A stretch of DNA of 64,000 nt, taken from positions 1,054,001 to 1,118,000 of the forward strand of contig NZ_FXAT01000001.1 in the NCBI RefSeq assembly GCF_900177725.1. The letters run 5' to 3'. This document shows, in pieces, positions 62,881-64,000 of this stretch. Under the pieces are notes generated by a model. It worked only from the letters and a program-made list of their open reading frames with translations. It ran no database searches and was not told the origin of the DNA. This DNA comes from Paraburkholderia susongensis (GTDB lineage: Bacteria; Pseudomonadota; Gammaproteobacteria; Burkholderiales; Burkholderiaceae). Every line of letters starts with the position of its first letter. Position 1 is the first letter of the stretch. A program made the position numbers and the translations under genes.

Positions 62881-63794
62881 GCGCCGCTCGCCCCCTGATG
62901 CGGCCACTGCCGCCGAACGCAACGCGCCGCAGGCGGCCGAACGGTCCACTGCTCGTCGCGCCCGTGACGCTGCTTTTCACGCTGCTGCTCATCATCCCGA
63001 TGGCGCTCGTCGGCGTGCTGAGCCTGCAAGGCTTCGACGCGGCCTCTGGCGGCGTGCTCGATGTGTATTCATGGCACAACTACGCGCAGATCGTCACCGA
63101 TCCGTACTATCACGAGATCTTCCTGCGCACGTTCGCACTCGCGATCAGCGTAACGCTTGGAACGATCGTGCTAGGTGTACCCGAGGCCTGGTTCATCTTC
63201 CGCATGTCGGCCCGCTGGCGTGCGTTCTTCCTGATTCTTACGCTTGGGCCTCTGTTCATCTCGGCCGTCGTACGCACACTCGGCTGGTCGATCCTGCTGG
63301 ACGGCCAGGGCGTCGTCGCGCAAGTGCTCGTACGCCTGCATCTGGTCGACGCGCCGCCGCAGATGCTGTTCTCGTTTCCGGCCGTGGTGATCGTACTGGT
63401 GCATGCGCTCGTGCCGTTGATGGTGCTGTCCGTCTGGACCTCACTGCAAAGCCTCGATCCGCAGATGGCCAATGCGGCCATCTCGCTCGGCGCCGGCCCG
63501 CTAACGGTATGGCGCCGCATCGTCTTGCCGCAGACTGCGCCGGGCATTCTGTCCGGCAGCCTGATCGTCTTCGCACTGAGCGCGAGCGCGTTCGCGACAC
63601 CGGCGCTCATCGGGGGCCGGCGCCTCAAGGTGGTCGCAACGGCGGCCTATGACGAATTCCTGCACAGCATGAACTGGCCAATGGGCGCAGCGATTGCGGT
63701 GTGCCTGCTCGTGCTGAATCTCGGCACCGTCGCGCTGTACAGCCGCTTTGTCGAGCGACGCTTGAAGCGGCGCCTGGGGGAGACGGCATCATGA
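62877..63794 (+). CDS. ABC transporter permease (PotB-like)
   Basis: A 305-residue inner-membrane permease with about six helices. The EAA loop that contacts the ATPase reads ANAAISLGAGPLTVWRRIVL with LPQTAPGI following, as in PotB. A basic N-terminal stretch precedes the first helix (APVTLLFTLLLIIPMALVGV). It overlaps both neighbours by four bases, indicating tight translational coupling. Confidence 0.94.
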   Translation: MSAARPLMRPLPPNATRRRRPNGPLLVAPVTLLFTLLLIIPMALVGVLSLQGFDAASGGVLDVYSWHNYAQIVTDPYYHEIFLRTFALAISVTLGTIVLGVPEAWFIFRMSARWRAFFLILTLGPLFISAVVRTLGWSILLDGQGVVAQVLVRLHLVDAPPQMLFSFPAVVIVLVHALVPLMVLSVWTSLQSLDPQMANAAISLGAGPLTVWRRIVLPQTAPGILSGSLIVFALSASAFATPALIGGRRLKVVATAAYDEFLHSMNWPMGAAIAVCLLVLNLGTVALYSRFVERRLKRRLGETAS

Positions 63795-64000
63795 ATCGAA
63801 ACGGTCCTGTGGCGCTTGGCTTCCATGCCGTGTTTACCGTGTTTCTGATCGCTCCGCTCGCGATCGTCTGTCTCGTTGCCTTTACGCCGGGAAATCTGCT
63901 GAGCGTACCGACCATTCATTTTTCGATGCGCTGGTTCGAAGCGCTCGTTAGGAATCCGGATTTCACTCAGGCGTTTTCGAACAGTCTATGGCTCGCGACG
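63791..64000 (+). CDS. ABC transporter permease (PotC-like), partial
   Basis: The first 70 codons of the second permease gene, cut by the right end of the window. It begins MNRNGPVALGFHAVFTVFLI, has one hydrophobic helix and the periplasmic segment LLSVPTIHFSMRWFEALVRN typical of PotC. It overlaps the preceding permease gene by four bases. Confidence 0.9.
   Translation, partial: MNRNGPVALGFHAVFTVFLIAPLAIVCLVAFTPGNLLSVPTIHFSMRWFEALVRNPDFTQAFSNSLWLAT

Overview
The window looks like a chromosomal segment of a GC-rich betaproteobacterium of the Burkholderiaceae, most likely Paraburkholderia or Burkholderia. The evidence is the housekeeping gene content and order (hemL, ribD-ribE-ribBA-ribH-nusB, ubiD, trmB, uppP, hemN), the close match of these proteins to that group, and the strong GC3 bias of most genes. 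This is an inference from protein similarity recalled from memory; no search was run.

Layout. 1-9.7 kb: HxlR regulator divergent from an NmrA-like reductase, a DoxX protein, a complete three-gene RND efflux operon on the minus strand (outer-membrane factor, adaptor, pump), and a YfcG-like glutathione transferase. 9.8-27.7 kb: mostly core genes, namely a Bcr/CflA transporter, an EVE/PUA-like protein, hemL, the riboflavin cluster with nusB, an aminotransferase, a lytic transglycosylase, ubiD, a LysE exporter, a threonine dehydratase-like enzyme, a DUF2520 oxidoreductase and YggT. 27.8-38.1 kb: a visibly more AT-rich accessory island ending at an intact tRNA-Gly(CCC), with a degenerate copy of the 5' part of the same tRNA and its leader at the other end. 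It carries a TIR protein plus a DUF5343-like partner in one operon, an Ec67/Eco2-like retron reverse transcriptase with C-terminal TOPRIM domain and a candidate msr-msd RNA, a HEPN-type protein, a secreted DUF4019 protein, an XRE-ImmA/IrrE protein overlapping an unknown partner (RosmerTA-like arrangement), and two unrecognised proteins. No integrase is visible in it. This is the best candidate for new biology in the window.

38.4-51.5 kb: a GC-rich catabolic cluster for a cyclic amide or ureide (hydantoin/purine-like): GntR regulator, hydantoinase-type amidohydrolase, NCS1 permease, PuuE-like deacetylase, second GntR regulator, two Asp/Glu/hydantoin racemase homologues that lack the expected catalytic cysteines, a TRZ/ATZ-type amidohydrolase, an amidase, an MFS symporter and a porin. 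Promoters in the cluster carry GTCGAC-centred palindromes that look like operators for the two GntR proteins. A 3' tRNA-Gly remnant at 51.7 kb suggests that the whole 27.8-51.7 kb stretch arose by insertion at a tRNA-Gly locus.

51.9-64 kb: trmB, uppP, a DUF1439 lipoprotein, a YkgJ-type Cys-cluster protein, hemN, tRNA-Leu(CAA) with an integrase relic beside it, a bufferin (DUF2282-DUF692-DUF2063) operon whose last gene runs antisense into that relic, and a LysR regulator divergent from a spermidine/putrescine-type ABC importer whose last gene runs off the right end.
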